DNA of 6,796 nt from Pseudomonadota bacterium (GTDB taxonomy: Bacteria > Pseudomonadota > Alphaproteobacteria > Caulobacterales > Caulobacteraceae). Position 1 is the first letter of the stretch, and every line of letters starts with the position of its first letter. A program made the translations under genes and the position numbers. The stretch spans positions 1 through 6,796 of the forward strand of contig JAEWJI010000028.1 in assembly GCA_023386645.1 (NCBI GenBank), in the 5' to 3' direction. Positions 1-6,653 of this stretch are shown here, one piece after another. Under the pieces are notes generated by a model. That model saw only the letters and a program-made list of their open reading frames with translations. It searched no databases and had not been told where the DNA came from.

Positions 1-143
1 CCTTTGCCGCCAGCCTCGCCACCACGCTGATGACTGTGATCGTCGTGTTCCAGGCCGGGGACGGCACCCATGGCGCCATGCCCGCCAATGAGTTCGATGG
101 CGACGAAGAGATGGTGAAACTCGAACTCGATCCGTGGGCATGA
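1..143 (+). CDS. C-terminal fragment of an unrecognised protein
   Basis: An open frame enters at the window edge (first complete codon at base 3) and ends at TGA 141-143, leaving 46 residues. The visible part has a beta-strand-like hydrophobic run (TVIVVFQAGDGT), then an acidic stretch (EFDGDEEM) and the terminus LELDPWA. This looks like the end of a small soluble alpha/beta domain. Codon use matches the genes downstream. An internal ATG at 30 would give a 37-residue protein, but it has no ribosome-binding site, so a truncated longer gene is more likely. I do not recognise the family. The gene is cut at exactly the mirror position of its copy at the other end. Confidence 0.55.
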   Translation, partial: FAASLATTLMTVIVVFQAGDGTHGAMPANEFDGDEEMVKLELDPWA

Positions 144-337
144 AGGCACGGGAAGAGCCTCCTCCCGATGGCCCGGCGCGCAGGCAACGCAGCCTGGCCA
201 TCGCTTTGCGGGTGACCTCTTACCGCCGGCGATAGCGGCCATACCCGGCACGAAAGAGGTAGAGTGTGGGCCGGTTGACCGTGACGGGTTGGTGGCCGGA
301 GAGAGAGGCTCTCGGCGCCCGTCGCGGAGTAGCTCCC
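144..337 (+). promoter_or_regulatory. 194-base intergenic leader with short repeats, possible promoter
   Basis: No gene is visible between the stop at 143 and the ATG at 338. The stretch holds an imperfect hairpin (166-203, listed separately). It also has GGTTG repeated at 273-277 and 287-291, and a GAGAG/CTCTC inverted repeat at 303-313. TTGACC at 275-280 would suit an alphaproteobacterial -35 element, but no convincing -10 hexamer lies 16-18 bases downstream. A ribosome-binding site, GGAG at 326-329, sits 8 bases before the ATG at 338. I read this as the leader of the following gene. The promoter call itself is weak. Confidence 0.3.
166..203 (+). other. Imperfect stem-loop after the truncated gene
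   Basis: CGATGGCC (166-173) is perfectly complementary to GGCCATCG (196-203). Inside, AGGC (182-185) pairs with GCCT (192-195), stacking directly on the outer stem and leaving bases 174-181 as a one-sided bulge. It begins 22 bases after a stop codon, so it could act as a weak terminator or 3'-end stabiliser. No T-run follows, so an intrinsic terminator is not supported. Confidence 0.3.
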
Positions 338-885
338 ATGTCCCTTCACCGCTCATCCGGCTTTCGCCCGATCGGCGAAATCCTCAGCCGGCAGGTGCTG
401 CCCGGGCTGCGCAGTGCCCTTCGGTATCCGCTACGGGTTTCCTGTCTCGGCACTGTCCGTTTTGTCGATGATTACGATGCTGACGAATTCGACCGGACTA
501 TCGTTCTCGGCGAATGTGCCTCTCCCGAAGACGCCATGACGATCGCGGCACAGCGCGTTCGCATGACGATATTCGCGTTCGAGAGGACGACACGCTGCGT
601 TTTGAGGCGCGCATCGCCGCAATTCATGGCTCGACCTACGGTCTGGTCCTCGCCGGAGAAATCCGGGCTCGGGCCATTGTCTGGCAGCAGCCTGTCACCT
701 CTGACGCGCAAGCCCGCCGTATCGTGAGAGAGGCAAGCCGTTTGCGCGGCAGCGCCTCGGCAGCTTGCGATGTCCGGTTGGCCCGCAACCTGCGCTACCG
801 CGCCAGTCTGCTCGAGACACGCCTGGTCGATCGCGCCTGGCGGGAGACCGCCGCGGAATTGCTTAGCCTGCCCCGCGCCGCCTGA
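338..885 (+). CDS. Unknown protein, about 182 residues, apparently frameshifted near 580-590
   Basis: Function unknown. Two open frames each look protein-like over only part of their length. The first starts at ATG 338, with GGAG 8 bases upstream. It reads well through VRFVDDYDADEFDRTIVLGE and ASPEDAMTIAAQRVRMTIFAF (to about residue 81), then turns into Arg/Ser/Pro-rich nonsense that ends at 727. The second is nonsense-like before about 583 and then reads well (DDTLRFEARIAAIHGSTYG, LVLAGEIRARAIVWQQPV) to TGA 883-885. Restoring one base joins them: an extra G in the GG at 585-586 gives FAFERDDTLRF and a continuous 182-residue protein. This is either a genuine one-base deletion or a homopolymer sequencing error. 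The C-terminal half is Arg/Ala-rich and helical. Gene callers may instead report two overlapping genes (266-727 from a GTG, and 514-885), which I consider less likely. Confidence 0.55.
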
Positions 886-906
886 TTTCCACCCCCTTCC
901 ACGCTC

Positions 907-927
907 GGTCTGGTCCTGCGCCAGACC
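907..927 (+). other. Perfect 7-bp hairpin between genes
   Basis: GGTCTGG (907-913) pairs perfectly with CCAGACC (921-927) around the 7-base loop TCCTGCG; a T-G pair could close one further step. It lies in the 63-base gap between the stop at 885 and the ATG at 949, 11 bases before the ribosome-binding site at 939-943. There is no T-tract, so it is not a standard terminator. It could be an mRNA processing or stabilising element, or an operator. Function is inferred from position only. Confidence 0.45.
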
Positions 928-948
928 TCGTCATGTCCGGAGGCCGTC

Positions 949-1365
949 ATGGCTGACTATTACACCCACTTTTCCTGCCTGCTCGATGTGGGCACCCCTG
1001 AGAACGCTGTCCGTGCGCTTGAACTCTATAATGCGCTGGCGGACGAAAACGCCGCCGAAGATCCGTCGTCGGATGGCTTCCTGCTGTCGATCCAGCCCGA
1101 ACATGGCGGTACGCAGCTCTGGCTACGCGACGATCCCACCGGGGATCCCGAACACGTCATCCAGTTCGTCAAGCGCTGTGCCGCCGTGTTCGGGCTCACG
1201 GGCCGCTGGGGCTTCCAATATGCCAACACCTGCTCGAAGCCGCGCCTCGATGGCTTCGGCGGCGGAGCGCACGTACTCGATCTTTCGACCGGCGAGACCG
1301 TGGACTGGATCTACACCGACGGCTGGCTCGCGACCGTACTGGAGGGAGGCGATCCCCATGCCTGA
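949..1365 (+). CDS. Unknown 138-residue soluble protein of mobile-element type
   Basis: The start ATG at 949 has an excellent ribosome-binding site, GGAGG at 939-943, 5 bases upstream. The product is acidic and has no signal peptide or membrane segment. It starts MADYYTHFSCLLDV, followed by a helix (residues 18-35). Strands around FLLSIQP (44-50) and TQLWLRDD (55-62) come next, then a second helix (EHVIQFVKRCAAVFGL, 68-83). After that lie WGFQYANTCSKPRLDGFGGG (87-106), rich in Gly and aromatic residues, and a C-terminal HVLDLSTGETVDWIY. The overall pattern is a small alpha/beta domain. Similar short proteins occur in alphaproteobacterial integrative elements, but I cannot attach a named family or activity. 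Its stop overlaps the next start by 8 bases (ATGCCTGA), so the two are probably translated together. Confidence 0.85.
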   Translation: MADYYTHFSCLLDVGTPENAVRALELYNALADENAAEDPSSDGFLLSIQPEHGGTQLWLRDDPTGDPEHVIQFVKRCAAVFGLTGRWGFQYANTCSKPRLDGFGGGAHVLDLSTGETVDWIYTDGWLATVLEGGDPHA

Positions 1366-2002
1366 GATCATCGAAACCACGGTCTATGGCCTCAACGAGC
1401 TTTCCGACACGGCGAAGAACAAGGCCCGCGCCTGGTATCGTGAAGGCGGCTTCGACTATGATTGGTACGACGCCGTCTATGAGGATTTTCAGCGCATCGC
1501 CGAGATCCTCGGTATCCGCTTCCAGACCCGAACTGCCCACCTGATGGGCGGCGGATCGCGGCAGGAACCCTGCATCTGGTTCCGGGGCTTCTGGTCGCAA
1601 GGTGACGGCGCGTGCTGGGAGGGTTTCTACTCGTATGGCAAGAATGCCTCAGCCGCGATCCGGGCCTATGCGCCGCAGGACGGTATGCTGCATGGCATCG
1701 CCGATGCGCTTCAGGATGCCCAGCGGCGCAATTTCTATCAGCTTCGCGCTGACGTTGGTCATCGCGGCCATTATTACCACGAATACTGCATGGAAATTTC
1801 GGTCGAGCGGGCCAGCCCGAACTGGCAGGACATGACCGCCGACGCGGAGGACGTCGTCACCGAGGCGCTGCGCGATCTCGCCCGCTGGCTTTATCGCCAG
1901 CTCGAGCGCGAATATGACTACCTGTCCTCCGATGAGGTGGTGGACGAGACCATTCTCGCCAACGGATATACCTTCACTGAAATCGGTGGCCGATTTGGCT
2001 GA
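1358..2002 (+). CDS. 214-residue protein, 'antitoxin of toxin-antitoxin stability system'-like
   Basis: I chose ATG 1358 because GGGAGG (1344-1349) lies 8 bases upstream and because it overlaps the previous stop in the compact form ATGCCTGA. The frame is open much further upstream, but that part is out-of-frame shadow of the preceding genes. The protein is rich in aromatic residues: helix LSDTAKNKARAWYREGG (15-31), DYDWYDAVYEDF (33-44), CIWFRGFWSQGDGACWEGF (72-90), HRGHYYHEY (135-143) and a long C-terminal helix (about 158-185). The F-W-S-Q-G-D-G-A core is one I associate with hypothetical proteins of phages and plasmids. Databases often label relatives 'antitoxin of toxin-antitoxin stability system', but I see no DNA-binding domain and no adjacent toxin, so that label is doubtful. 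It is intracellular, with no membrane segment. Confidence 0.85.
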   Translation: MPEIIETTVYGLNELSDTAKNKARAWYREGGFDYDWYDAVYEDFQRIAEILGIRFQTRTAHLMGGGSRQEPCIWFRGFWSQGDGACWEGFYSYGKNASAAIRAYAPQDGMLHGIADALQDAQRRNFYQLRADVGHRGHYYHEYCMEISVERASPNWQDMTADAEDVVTEALRDLARWLYRQLEREYDYLSSDEVVDETILANGYTFTEIGGRFG

Positions 2003-2186
2003 ATTGCCCCAACAGCCACCGATCGCTGAGCCGTGCGAACGCCTGCGCGCTTATGGGCTCTTCAGCGAAATCATATCGTGGAAATTGCGCTTCTTTGTGC
2101 CAGTCGGGGCAGCCGGCAGCAGGATTATCGGCAGGTTGGTCGAGCGCTTCCCGATCGAACGCATCGCAGAACGGGAGGCGGCCTGA
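1986..2186 (+). CDS. 66-residue small protein coupled to the Toprim gene
   Basis: An open frame from GTG 1986 to TGA 2184-2186 fills the 183 bases between the 214-residue gene and the Toprim gene. It overlaps the former by 17 bases and the latter by one (TGATG). The product reads like a real protein: Pro-rich start (LPQQPPIAEP, 7-16), CERLRAYGLF (17-26), a hydrophobic strand pair (IISWKLRFFVPVG, 29-41) and a charged helix (GRLVERFPIERIAEREAA, 49-66). There is no good ribosome-binding site, so it probably depends on re-initiation after the upstream stop. The exact start is uncertain: the frame is open back to 1914, and in-frame TTG codons lie at 1995 and 2004. No family is recognised. Position suggests a partner or regulator of the Toprim protein, which is inference. 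Confidence 0.6.
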   Translation: MADLAELPQQPPIAEPCERLRAYGLFSEIISWKLRFFVPVGAAGSRIIGRLVERFPIERIAEREAA

Positions 2187-3223
2187 TGTCTCGTCTTTAC
2201 GCCACCGAGCTGGCGCAGCGTCTCGGCCGGCAGGCTGAGGCGGTTTGTCGTCACTACCTCTCGAATGGCCATAAGCAGGGCCATTACTGGCAGGTCGGCG
2301 ACGTCCGCAATGGCGCGGGACGCTCGATGTTCGTGCGGCTGCATGACAGCGCCAGGGGACCGGCAGGCAAATGGTCCGATGCTGCCACCGGCGAACATGG
2401 TGATCTGCTCGATGTAATCCGCGAAAGCCTCGGTCTCCTCGACTTCGCCGAGGTCGCGGCGGAAGCCCGCCGCTTTCTGAGCCTTCCTCATCCGGAACCG
2501 GCACCCACGAGGCCGCCTCGCGGAACTCCGGCTATATCGGGTTCGGCAGAGGCCGCACGCCGGCTCTGGCGCATCGCGCAACCGATCATGGGCACTCTCG
2601 CAGAGACGTATTTGCGGAGACGCGGCATTACGGATTTGAACGGAACCGACGCTCTGCGCTTCCATCCGAACTGCTACTGGCGGCCCGAGCATGAAGGGCC
2701 AACCGAGATCTGGCCGGCGATAATCGCGGCGGTCACCGATCTCGATGGCGACATGACCGGCGCCCACCGCACCTGGGTCGCGCGTGACGGGTCGGGCAAG
2801 GCGCCGCGTGATCCGCCACGCAAGGCCATGGGGGACCTGCTTGGTAACGCCGTCCGGTTCGGAACGGCACAAGATGTCATAGCGGCGGGAGAAGGCATCG
2901 AGACCATTCTGTCGCTGCGGCAATTGCTGCCACAGATGCCGATGGCCGCCGCACTCTCCGCCGGGCACCTCGCCGCTATCCTGTTCCCGGCCCATCTGCG
3001 CAGGCTCTATATCGTGCGTGACAACGATCCGGCAGGCGACAGCGCACGAGACAAGCTCGTCGAACGGGCGCTGGCGGCCGGAATCGAGACCATCACGCTC
3101 TCGCCGATGATGGGTGACTTTAACGAAGACCTCACTTCGTGCGGGCCGGATGCAATGCGGGTACGACTTCGCAGGCAACTGGCTGCAGACGATGTCAGCC
3201 GTTTCATGGCTTTGGCTGCATAG
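2186..3223 (+). CDS. Toprim domain-containing protein (primase-like), 345 residues
   Basis: ATG 2186 is preceded by GGGAGG (2173-2178) at 7 bases and overlaps the stop of the small gene. The C-terminal half carries a Toprim fold: strand and catalytic Glu in VIAAGEGIETIL (231-242, E236), then LYIVRDNDPAGDSARDKL (274-291) with the acidic pair D279/D281, then SPMMGDFNEDL (306-316). These residues bind Mg2+ in primases, topoisomerases and OLD-family nucleases. The N-terminal 100 residues (GKWSDAATGEHGDLLDVIRE, 61-80) resemble the end of a CHC2-type primase zinc domain. However, the only cysteines are C21, C163 and C319, so there is no zinc ribbon. The middle (120-225) resembles the linker region of plasmid and phage primase-like proteins. 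No helicase domain is present. Proteins of this design are common on alphaproteobacterial mobile elements. A role in priming or processing element DNA is likely but unproven. Confidence 0.9.
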   Translation: MSRLYATELAQRLGRQAEAVCRHYLSNGHKQGHYWQVGDVRNGAGRSMFVRLHDSARGPAGKWSDAATGEHGDLLDVIRESLGLLDFAEVAAEARRFLSLPHPEPAPTRPPRGTPAISGSAEAARRLWRIAQPIMGTLAETYLRRRGITDLNGTDALRFHPNCYWRPEHEGPTEIWPAIIAAVTDLDGDMTGAHRTWVARDGSGKAPRDPPRKAMGDLLGNAVRFGTAQDVIAAGEGIETILSLRQLLPQMPMAAALSAGHLAAILFPAHLRRLYIVRDNDPAGDSARDKLVERALAAGIETITLSPMMGDFNEDLTSCGPDAMRVRLRRQLAADDVSRFMALAA

Positions 3224-3573
3224 CCGGGATGAGAAGCGGGCGGGGGCTCGTGTTCCGTTGCGGCATACAAGAATCCTTCTCCATTCGGCAGGGGACCGCG
3301 CCTCGGCCTTCGAGAGGGCGAACGGCCCACAAACGACCCGGCCGGGCAATGGCGGCGCCCGACTGATTTCCGTCGGCGGCCTGCCACCCCACGCGACTAG
3401 TCGCGTGGGGTGGCAGGCCGCCGACGGAAATCAGTCGGGCGCCGCCATTGCCCGGCCGGGTCGTTTGTGGGCCGTTCGCCCTCTCGAAGGCCGAGGCGCG
3501 GTCCCCTGCCGAATGGAGAAGGATTCTTGTATGCCGCAACGGAACACGAGCCCCCGCCCGCTTCTCATCCCGG
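3224..3573. other. 350-base non-coding palindromic centre between tail-to-tail Toprim genes
   Basis: The two Toprim stop codons face each other across 175 + 175 mirror-image bases. Open frames here, such as a 45-residue one from ATG 3229 to 3366, are Arg/Gly/Pro-rich, lack a ribosome-binding site and look random. Frames that cross the axis exist only because of the fold. A short local palindrome, CCCGGCCGGG, lies at 3337-3346 (mirror 3451-3460). The innermost 40 bases form a GC-rich hairpin without a T-tract. I see no gene, origin or attachment site that I can support. Confidence 0.7.
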
Positions 3574-4611
3574 CTATGCAGCCAAAGCCATGAAACGGCT
3601 GACATCGTCTGCAGCCAGTTGCCTGCGAAGTCGTACCCGCATTGCATCCGGCCCGCACGAAGTGAGGTCTTCGTTAAAGTCACCCATCATCGGCGAGAGC
3701 GTGATGGTCTCGATTCCGGCCGCCAGCGCCCGTTCGACGAGCTTGTCTCGTGCGCTGTCGCCTGCCGGATCGTTGTCACGCACGATATAGAGCCTGCGCA
3801 GATGGGCCGGGAACAGGATAGCGGCGAGGTGCCCGGCGGAGAGTGCGGCGGCCATCGGCATCTGTGGCAGCAATTGCCGCAGCGACAGAATGGTCTCGAT
3901 GCCTTCTCCCGCCGCTATGACATCTTGTGCCGTTCCGAACCGGACGGCGTTACCAAGCAGGTCCCCCATGGCCTTGCGTGGCGGATCACGCGGCGCCTTG
4001 CCCGACCCGTCACGCGCGACCCAGGTGCGGTGGGCGCCGGTCATGTCGCCATCGAGATCGGTGACCGCCGCGATTATCGCCGGCCAGATCTCGGTTGGCC
4101 CTTCATGCTCGGGCCGCCAGTAGCAGTTCGGATGGAAGCGCAGAGCGTCGGTTCCGTTCAAATCCGTAATGCCGCGTCTCCGCAAATACGTCTCTGCGAG
4201 AGTGCCCATGATCGGTTGCGCGATGCGCCAGAGCCGGCGTGCGGCCTCTGCCGAACCCGATATAGCCGGAGTTCCGCGAGGCGGCCTCGTGGGTGCCGGT
4301 TCCGGATGAGGAAGGCTCAGAAAGCGGCGGGCTTCCGCCGCGACCTCGGCGAAGTCGAGGAGACCGAGGCTTTCGCGGATTACATCGAGCAGATCACCAT
4401 GTTCGCCGGTGGCAGCATCGGACCATTTGCCTGCCGGTCCCCTGGCGCTGTCATGCAGCCGCACGAACATCGAGCGTCCCGCGCCATTGCGGACGTCGCC
4501 GACCTGCCAGTAATGGCCCTGCTTATGGCCATTCGAGAGGTAGTGACGACAAACCGCCTCAGCCTGCCGGCCGAGACGCTGCGCCAGCTCGGTGGCGTAA
4601 AGACGAGACAT
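3574..4611 (-). CDS. Toprim domain-containing protein (mirror copy)
   Basis: This is the exact mirror copy of the left-arm Toprim gene, encoding the same 345 residues with E236, D279 and D281 intact. Its ATG is at the 4611 end, with the ribosome-binding site just above it. It should not be counted as an independent paralogue: perfect identity, including silent positions, means the copy is either an artefact or extremely recent. Confidence 0.85.
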   Translation of the reverse strand: MSRLYATELAQRLGRQAEAVCRHYLSNGHKQGHYWQVGDVRNGAGRSMFVRLHDSARGPAGKWSDAATGEHGDLLDVIRESLGLLDFAEVAAEARRFLSLPHPEPAPTRPPRGTPAISGSAEAARRLWRIAQPIMGTLAETYLRRRGITDLNGTDALRFHPNCYWRPEHEGPTEIWPAIIAAVTDLDGDMTGAHRTWVARDGSGKAPRDPPRKAMGDLLGNAVRFGTAQDVIAAGEGIETILSLRQLLPQMPMAAALSAGHLAAILFPAHLRRLYIVRDNDPAGDSARDKLVERALAAGIETITLSPMMGDFNEDLTSCGPDAMRVRLRRQLAADDVSRFMALAA

Positions 4612-4811
4612 CAGGCCGCCTCCCGTTCTGCGATGCGTTCGATCGGGAAGCGCTCGACCAACCTGCCGATAATCCTGCTGCCGGCTGCCCCGACTGGCAC
4701 AAAGAAGCGCAATTTCCACGATATGATTTCGCTGAAGAGCCCATAAGCGCGCAGGCGTTCGCACGGCTCAGCGATCGGTGGCTGTTGGGGCAATTCAGCC
4801 AAATCGGCCAC
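4611..4811 (-). CDS. 66-residue small protein (mirror copy)
   Basis: This is the exact mirror copy of the small coupled gene. Its GTG start is at the 4811 end, it overlaps the 214-residue gene there by 17 bases, and it shares one base with the Toprim start at 4611. The same uncertainty about the start codon applies. Confidence 0.55.
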   Translation of the reverse strand: MADLAELPQQPPIAEPCERLRAYGLFSEIISWKLRFFVPVGAAGSRIIGRLVERFPIERIAEREAA

Positions 4812-5439
4812 CGATTTCAGTGAAGGTATATCCGTTGGCGAGAATGGTCTCGTCCACCACCTCATCGGAGGACAGGTAGTCATATTCGCGCTCGAGCTGG
4901 CGATAAAGCCAGCGGGCGAGATCGCGCAGCGCCTCGGTGACGACGTCCTCCGCGTCGGCGGTCATGTCCTGCCAGTTCGGGCTGGCCCGCTCGACCGAAA
5001 TTTCCATGCAGTATTCGTGGTAATAATGGCCGCGATGACCAACGTCAGCGCGAAGCTGATAGAAATTGCGCCGCTGGGCATCCTGAAGCGCATCGGCGAT
5101 GCCATGCAGCATACCGTCCTGCGGCGCATAGGCCCGGATCGCGGCTGAGGCATTCTTGCCATACGAGTAGAAACCCTCCCAGCACGCGCCGTCACCTTGC
5201 GACCAGAAGCCCCGGAACCAGATGCAGGGTTCCTGCCGCGATCCGCCGCCCATCAGGTGGGCAGTTCGGGTCTGGAAGCGGATACCGAGGATCTCGGCGA
5301 TGCGCTGAAAATCCTCATAGACGGCGTCGTACCAATCATAGTCGAAGCCGCCTTCACGATACCAGGCGCGGGCCTTGTTCTTCGCCGTGTCGGAAAGCTC
5401 GTTGAGGCCATAGACCGTGGTTTCGATGATCTCAGGCAT
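4795..5439 (-). CDS. 214-residue 'antitoxin'-like protein (mirror copy)
   Basis: This is the exact mirror copy of the aromatic-rich 214-residue protein with the FWSQGDGA core, starting at the 5439 end. The 8-base overlap with the neighbouring 138-residue gene is retained. It has no independent sequence differences that could inform its function. Confidence 0.8.
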   Translation of the reverse strand: MPEIIETTVYGLNELSDTAKNKARAWYREGGFDYDWYDAVYEDFQRIAEILGIRFQTRTAHLMGGGSRQEPCIWFRGFWSQGDGACWEGFYSYGKNASAAIRAYAPQDGMLHGIADALQDAQRRNFYQLRADVGHRGHYYHEYCMEISVERASPNWQDMTADAEDVVTEALRDLARWLYRQLEREYDYLSSDEVVDETILANGYTFTEIGGRFG

Positions 5440-5848
5440 GGGGATCGCCTCCCTCCAGTACGGTCGCGAGCCAGCCGTCGGTGTAGATCCAGTCCACGGT
5501 CTCGCCGGTCGAAAGATCGAGTACGTGCGCTCCGCCGCCGAAGCCATCGAGGCGCGGCTTCGAGCAGGTGTTGGCATATTGGAAGCCCCAGCGGCCCGTG
5601 AGCCCGAACACGGCGGCACAGCGCTTGACGAACTGGATGACGTGTTCGGGATCCCCGGTGGGATCGTCGCGTAGCCAGAGCTGCGTACCGCCATGTTCGG
5701 GCTGGATCGACAGCAGGAAGCCATCCGACGACGGATCTTCGGCGGCGTTTTCGTCCGCCAGCGCATTATAGAGTTCAAGCGCACGGACAGCGTTCTCAGG
5801 GGTGCCCACATCGAGCAGGCAGGAAAAGTGGGTGTAATAGTCAGCCAT
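5432..5848 (-). CDS. Unknown 138-residue protein (mirror copy)
   Basis: This is the exact mirror copy of the MADYYTHFSC protein. Its ATG is at the 5848 end, and the GGAGG ribosome-binding site appears on the + strand as CCTCC at 5854-5858. Family and function are unknown, as for the left copy. Confidence 0.8.
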   Translation of the reverse strand: MADYYTHFSCLLDVGTPENAVRALELYNALADENAAEDPSSDGFLLSIQPEHGGTQLWLRDDPTGDPEHVIQFVKRCAAVFGLTGRWGFQYANTCSKPRLDGFGGGAHVLDLSTGETVDWIYTDGWLATVLEGGDPHA

Positions 5849-5869
5849 GACGGCCTCCGGACATGACGA

Positions 5870-5890
5870 GGTCTGGCGCAGGACCAGACC
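5870..5890 (-). other. 7-bp hairpin (mirror copy)
   Basis: This is the mirror image of the intergenic GGTCTGG/CCAGACC stem-loop, lying between the 138-residue gene and the frameshifted gene on the - strand. Confidence 0.4.
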
Positions 5891-5911
5891 GAGCGTGGAA
5901 GGGGGTGGAAA

Positions 5912-6459
5912 TCAGGCGGCGCGGGGCAGGCTAAGCAATTCCGCGGCGGTCTCCCGCCAGGCGCGATCGACCAGGCGTGTCTCGAGCAGACTGGCGCGGT
6001 AGCGCAGGTTGCGGGCCAACCGGACATCGCAAGCTGCCGAGGCGCTGCCGCGCAAACGGCTTGCCTCTCTCACGATACGGCGGGCTTGCGCGTCAGAGGT
6101 GACAGGCTGCTGCCAGACAATGGCCCGAGCCCGGATTTCTCCGGCGAGGACCAGACCGTAGGTCGAGCCATGAATTGCGGCGATGCGCGCCTCAAAACGC
6201 AGCGTGTCGTCCTCTCGAACGCGAATATCGTCATGCGAACGCGCTGTGCCGCGATCGTCATGGCGTCTTCGGGAGAGGCACATTCGCCGAGAACGATAGT
6301 CCGGTCGAATTCGTCAGCATCGTAATCATCGACAAAACGGACAGTGCCGAGACAGGAAACCCGTAGCGGATACCGAAGGGCACTGCGCAGCCCGGGCAGC
6401 ACCTGCCGGCTGAGGATTTCGCCGATCGGGCGAAAGCCGGATGAGCGGTGAAGGGACAT
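5912..6459 (-). CDS. Unknown protein of about 182 residues, same frameshift (mirror copy)
   Basis: This is the exact mirror copy of the frame-broken gene, with its ATG at the 6459 end. The break (about 6207-6218) is identical in both arms. Two independent natural copies would be unlikely to share the same one-base lesion and nothing else, so this supports derivation of both arms from a single template. Confidence 0.5.
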
Positions 6460-6653
6460 GGGAGCTACTCCGCGACGGGCGCCGAGAGCCTCTCTCTCCG
6501 GCCACCAACCCGTCACGGTCAACCGGCCCACACTCTACCTCTTTCGTGCCGGGTATGGCCGCTATCGCCGGCGGTAAGAGGTCACCCGCAAAGCGATGGC
6601 CAGGCTGCGTTGCCTGCGCGCCGGGCCATCGGGAGGAGGCTCTTCCCGTGCCT
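6460..6653 (-). promoter_or_regulatory. 194-base intergenic leader (mirror copy)
   Basis: This is the mirror image of the left-arm leader: the same GGTTG pair, TTGACC hexamer and ribosome-binding site for the - strand gene below it. It includes the imperfect stem-loop at 6594-6631. No gene is visible in it. Confidence 0.25.

Noticed and set aside
770..1357. Upstream extension of the 214-residue gene to 770
   Set aside because: The extension is Ser/Pro/Arg-rich nonsense lying across two other genes; the ATG at 1358 has a strong ribosome-binding site and the sequence becomes protein-like exactly there.
2051..3349. Long 432-codon frame on the strand opposite the Toprim gene (mirrored at 3448-4746)
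   Set aside because: It is a shadow of a GC-rich coding gene: Arg/Pro-rich, no recognisable domain, while the opposite frame has clear Toprim motifs.
3224..3573. Bidirectional intrinsic terminator at the centre
   Set aside because: The centre will form a very stable hairpin, but only as part of the overall palindrome, and no T-run follows on either strand.
3114..3683. Two open frames of 159 codons (3114-3593 + and 3204-3683 -) that cross the symmetry axis
   Set aside because: They encode the same protein from opposite strands because of the palindrome, overlap the real Toprim gene ends, have no ribosome-binding site and look compositionally random.
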